A stretch of DNA of 20,527 bases, taken from the NCBI GenBank assembly GCA_015057755.1, contig SVDR01000046.1, forward strand, positions 1 through 20,527, in the 5' to 3' direction. The notes beneath the pieces are model-generated. The model had not been told where the DNA came from. It saw nothing but the letters and a program-made list of their open reading frames with translations, and searched no databases. This stretch comes from Lachnoclostridium sp. (GTDB lineage Bacteria > Bacillota_A > Clostridia > Lachnospirales > Lachnospiraceae). Shown here one piece after another: positions 18,454-20,527 of this stretch. Each line of letters begins with the position of its first letter. The stretch's first letter is position 1. The translations under genes and the position numbers were made by a program.

Positions 18454-19269
18454 TTATTTTCCTTCCGGATGGAACTCGACGATGATATAATCACCGATCG
18501 CGTGAGGTACCGGTACGGACATATAGATGATTCCTTCATTTACATAGGAGAAGGACTGCGGGAAGCCCTTGGAACCGGATGTGAAATCACAGTTTTTTAA
18601 TGTTTCCCAGAGTGTTTCTACGTCCAGTGTCTCTAAATATTCTTTAGCAGCTTTTTTATCGTCAGCTTTTGTGATGATACAGTCATCGGAGAGAATATAG
18701 CCTGCCATCGTGTAAGCATCCGCATAGTCGGTCAGTCCCTGCAGCGTGCCTTTAGAAAGGTCGACACTTACGGTATAATAGAGACCGGTCGGATGCGCCG
18801 CTCCGTCTGCCATCATGGAACCGATAAACTGTAGTACAGCTTTGCTGCGGTCGAGAGAGATCACATCGCAGGCGATGGTTACATTGTCTTTCTCGGGATC
18901 CAGCTCAAAATCAGTGATCAGTTTTGTCGCATGTTCTTTGATCAGGTTATTTACAGTCTCAGCAATAGCATCATCACGGAGATTGGAAAGAATCGGATAC
19001 TCGATAGAAACCTTTCCGTTCTTTTCAGTAGCAATCTTTGAGCGTACACTAAGCGCTTCGGAAGCATCTGCTCCTGCTTTGGTTGTTTCAGCCGGTGTGG
19101 TTTCAACTGCTGCCGTCGTTTCAGGTGCCATTGTTTCAGCGACCGGAGTTGTCTCTGCCGCACTTGTATGGATTCCTGTTAAATCCACATCTTTATCTTT
19201 TTTACAGCCGGAAAGAGAAACCGCTGCACAAACCATCAGCATTGCGAAAAGTGTTATCTGTTTTCTCAT
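18454..19269 (-). CDS. Lipoprotein with a RsiV/DUF3298-like domain
   Basis: Probable membrane-anchored extracellular lipoprotein of 271 residues. The N-terminus MRKQ is followed by a hydrophobic stretch and the lipobox LSGC, with lipidated C22. Residues 34 to about 72 form a low-complexity spacer of Thr, Ala, Glu and Pro (repeated ETTPAETT-type units). The rest (about 75-271), with SIEYPILSNLRDD, YYTVSVDLSKGTLQGLTDY and IIVEFHPEGK, resembles the DUF4163/DUF3298 pair found in RsiV and PdaC-type proteins; I judge this by pattern only. No deacetylase or sigma-factor partner is adjacent. GGGAGG precedes the ATG. The role is unknown; such domains may sense or bind cell-wall material. Confidence 0.75.
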   Translation of the reverse strand: MRKQITLFAMLMVCAAVSLSGCKKDKDVDLTGIHTSAAETTPVAETMAPETTAAVETTPAETTKAGADASEALSVRSKIATEKNGKVSIEYPILSNLRDDAIAETVNNLIKEHATKLITDFELDPEKDNVTIACDVISLDRSKAVLQFIGSMMADGAAHPTGLYYTVSVDLSKGTLQGLTDYADAYTMAGYILSDDCIITKADDKKAAKEYLETLDVETLWETLKNCDFTSGSKGFPQSFSYVNEGIIYMSVPVPHAIGDYIIVEFHPEGK

Positions 19270-19299
19270 AGATTTTTCCTCCCATTTATCTTTTTTATC

Positions 19300-19305
19300 A
19301 TTATA
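19300..19305 (-). promoter_or_regulatory. Candidate extended -10 box for the lipoprotein gene
   Basis: Minus-strand TGATATAAT: a perfect TATAAT with the TGN extension, about 30 bases before the lipoprotein ATG. The -35 at 17 bp (TTTATT) is weak. Confidence 0.5.
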
Positions 19306-19331
19306 TCAGATAATTCTTGGAAAATAAACAG

Positions 19332-19400
19332 ACAGAAATCATAACAATTCTTAATTTTCTGTAAGAGATTTTACTTTTTTCTGTTTTCATCGACAGAAAA
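19332..19400. promoter_or_regulatory. Four ACAGAAA/TTTCTGT half-sites in the purine-operon upstream region
   Basis: ACAGAAA at 19332-19338, TTTCTGT at 19356-19362 and at 19378-19384, and ACAGAAA at 19393-19399. They form two inverted repeats with different spacings. The last pair overlaps the candidate purine promoter. They may be regulator half-sites or chance in AT-rich DNA; the last pair could also fold as a hairpin. Confidence 0.3.
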
Positions 19401-19412
19401 ATATGGTATATT
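19384..19412 (+). promoter_or_regulatory. Candidate promoter of the IMP cyclohydrolase operon
   Basis: TTTTCA (19384-19389), a 17-base spacer and TATATT (19407-19412). The leader to the ATG at 19480 would be about 60 bases, too short for a purine riboswitch, and no such fold is visible. Confidence 0.45.
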
Positions 19413-19479
19413 TACATATAGGTATGACCATAAAGGGAATAACATGTATTTTTACATAATAACTAAGGAGGAATTTCCG

Positions 19480-20193
19480 ATGAAATTATTATCTCTTGCA
19501 GAAGAATTAAGAAGCAACGCTTATCCGGGCAGAGGCATCGTGATTGGTAAATCCAAAGACGGTAAGACAGCCGTAACTGCTTATTTTATCATGGGCAGAA
19601 GCGAGAACAGCAGAAACCGCGTATTCGTAGAGGATGGCGCAGGTATCCGCACACAGGCATTCGATCCGGCTAAACTTGAGGATCCGAGCCTTATTATTTA
19701 TGCTCCGGTTCGTGTTCTTGGCAATAAGACGATCGTTACAAACGGCGACCAGACAGATACTATCTATGAGGGTATGGACAAGCAGATGACATTCGAGCAG
19801 TCCTTAAGATGCCGTCAGTACGAGCCGGATGGTCCGAACTACACACCGCGTATTTCCGGTATTATGCATATTGAAAATGGCAGATACAACTTCGCGATGT
19901 CCATCTTAAAGAGCAGCGACGGAAATCCGGAAGCAAACAACCGTTATACATATGCATACGAGAATCCGCTTGCAGGTGAAGGCCGTTTCATCCACACATA
20001 TGCGAGAAACGAAAATCCGCTTCCGAGCTTCGAGGGCGAGCCGAAACGTGTAGAGATCGACGGCGACATCGATTCCTTCACCAATATGATCTGGGAGAAC
20101 TTAAACGAAGACAATAAAGTTTCCCTGTTTGTTCGTTTCATTGACATTGAAACAGGCAAATACGAATCCAGAATCATCAATAAAAATAAGTAA
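19480..20193 (+). CDS. IMP cyclohydrolase, PurO-like
   Basis: Catalyses ring closure of FAICAR to IMP, the last step of de novo purine synthesis, in the cytosol. The 237 residues belong to the IMP_cyclohyd family related to archaeal Pur[28 protein letters not shown], and [10 protein letters not shown] in the middle. The family is unrelated to the cyclohydrolase domain of bacterial PurH. The ATG at 19480 follows AAGGAGG; the 36-base longer in-frame start at 19444 has no ribosome site. The next gene, 25 bases on, encodes a formyltransferase that makes its substrate, which strongly supports the assignment. Confidence 0.9.
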   Translation: MKLLSLAEELRSNAYPGRGIVIGKSKDGKTAVTAYFIMGRSENSRNRVFVEDGAGIRTQAFDPAKLEDPSLIIYAPVRVLGNKTIVTNGDQTDTIYEGMDKQMTFEQSLRCRQYEPDGPNYTPRISGIMHIENGRYNFAMSILKSSDGNPEANNRYTYAYENPLAGEGRFIHTYARNENPLPSFEGEPKRVEIDGDIDSFTNMIWENLNEDNKVSLFVRFIDIETGKYESRIINKNK

Positions 20194-20218
20194 TCACTTT
20201 AAAGGAGTTTTATCAGAA

Positions 20219-20527
20219 ATGAAGGAAATGGAATTAAAGTACGGCTGTAACCCGAACCAGAAGCCGTCCAAAATTTTTGTTGAAAATGGTGCAGATCTTC
20301 CGATCACAGTATTATCCGGCAGACCGGGTTATATCAACCTGTTAGATGCATTCAATGGCTGGCAGTTAGTAAGCGAACTGAAGAAGGCAACTGGTCTTCC
20401 GGCAGCGACATCTTTTAAGCATGTTTCTCCGGCAGGCGCAGCAGTTGGTCTTCCGATGGACGATGTGCTCAAGAAAATCTACTGGGTAGACGATCTCGGT
20501 GAACTTTCTCCGATGGCTTGCGCATAT
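20219..20527 (+). CDS. AICAR formyltransferase, stand-alone (3' end missing)
   Basis: Phosphoribosylaminoimidazolecarboxamide formyltransferase, which transfers a formyl group from 10-formyl-THF to AICAR. Only the first 103 codons are in the window. The start [18 protein letters not shown] is at once homologous to the formyltransferase half of PurH (LKYGCNPNQ), without the usual N-terminal cyclohydrolase domain of about 190 residues. [12 protein letters not shown] carries the K-H motif of the active site. AAAGGAG precedes the ATG. It forms an operon with the PurO-like gene, so the two activities that bifunctional PurH joins are here on separate proteins. The gene continues past the window edge. 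Confidence 0.92.
   Translation, partial: MKEMELKYGCNPNQKPSKIFVENGADLPITVLSGRPGYINLLDAFNGWQLVSELKKATGLPAATSFKHVSPAGAAVGLPMDDVLKKIYWVDDLGELSPMACAY

Noticed and set aside
19377..19400. Terminator hairpin TTTTCTGT/ACAGAAAA upstream of the purine operon
   Set aside because: No gene reads into it on either strand because the flanking genes are divergent, and it overlaps a promoter candidate; treated as a possible operator instead.
19306..19479. Purine riboswitch before the IMP cyclohydrolase gene
   Set aside because: No conserved loop motifs or three-stem layout seen, and the leader from the likely promoter is only about 60 bases.

Overview
The window looks like a chromosomal segment of a Gram-positive, anaerobic Firmicute, most likely a Lachnospiraceae-type Clostridium. 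The evidence is purine-rich Shine-Dalgarno sequences before nearly every gene, sigma-A-like promoters, moderate GC, a fungal/archaeal-type aspartate-semialdehyde dehydrogenase, paired short CHR transporters, and an archaeal-type IMP cyclohydrolase beside a stand-alone AICAR formyltransferase. The genus is an inference. I see no insertion sequence, phage gene, CRISPR array, rRNA or tRNA.

Left part (1-4529): the 3' end of a zinc-ribbon DNA topoisomerase III (topB) runs into a GltS-type sodium/glutamate symporter on the opposite strand. Their stop codons overlap. Next comes a minus-strand operon of two short CHR (chromate-transporter family) proteins, with its own promoter, a possible leader attenuator and a terminator.

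Middle part (4749-12876): all genes are on the plus strand. A type IIA topoisomerase pair (GyrB/ParE-like and GyrA/ParC-like) is followed by aspartate-semialdehyde dehydrogenase, a second and divergent topoisomerase III, and a left-handed beta-helix hexapeptide protein. The GyrA-like subunit has a gyrase-like catalytic core but no recognisable GyrA-box, so this is probably a second, topoisomerase IV-like enzyme. Three topoisomerase loci thus lie within 12 kb.

Right part (12941-18439): an L-rhamnose locus. A cytoplasmic GH106-like alpha-L-rhamnosidase is transcribed divergently from rhaA (L-rhamnose isomerase) and rhaD (rhamnulose-1-phosphate aldolase). Back-to-back promoters sit between them, with possible operator half-sites. 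No rhamnulokinase, transporter or regulator gene is present. The rhamnosidase reading frame of about 1,070 codons is interrupted by one in-frame TAA (13673-13675). The frame stays open and protein-like for 243 more codons, so a single gene appears to be broken, or read through, at one codon.

Right end (18454-20527): a minus-strand lipoprotein with a Thr/Ala/Glu/Pro-rich spacer is divergent from a purine operon. That operon holds a PurO-type IMP cyclohydrolase and the first 103 codons of a stand-alone AICAR formyltransferase, which together make the last two steps of IMP synthesis. No undescribed multi-gene system was identified. The interrupted rhamnosidase and the topoisomerase cluster are the observations most worth checking.
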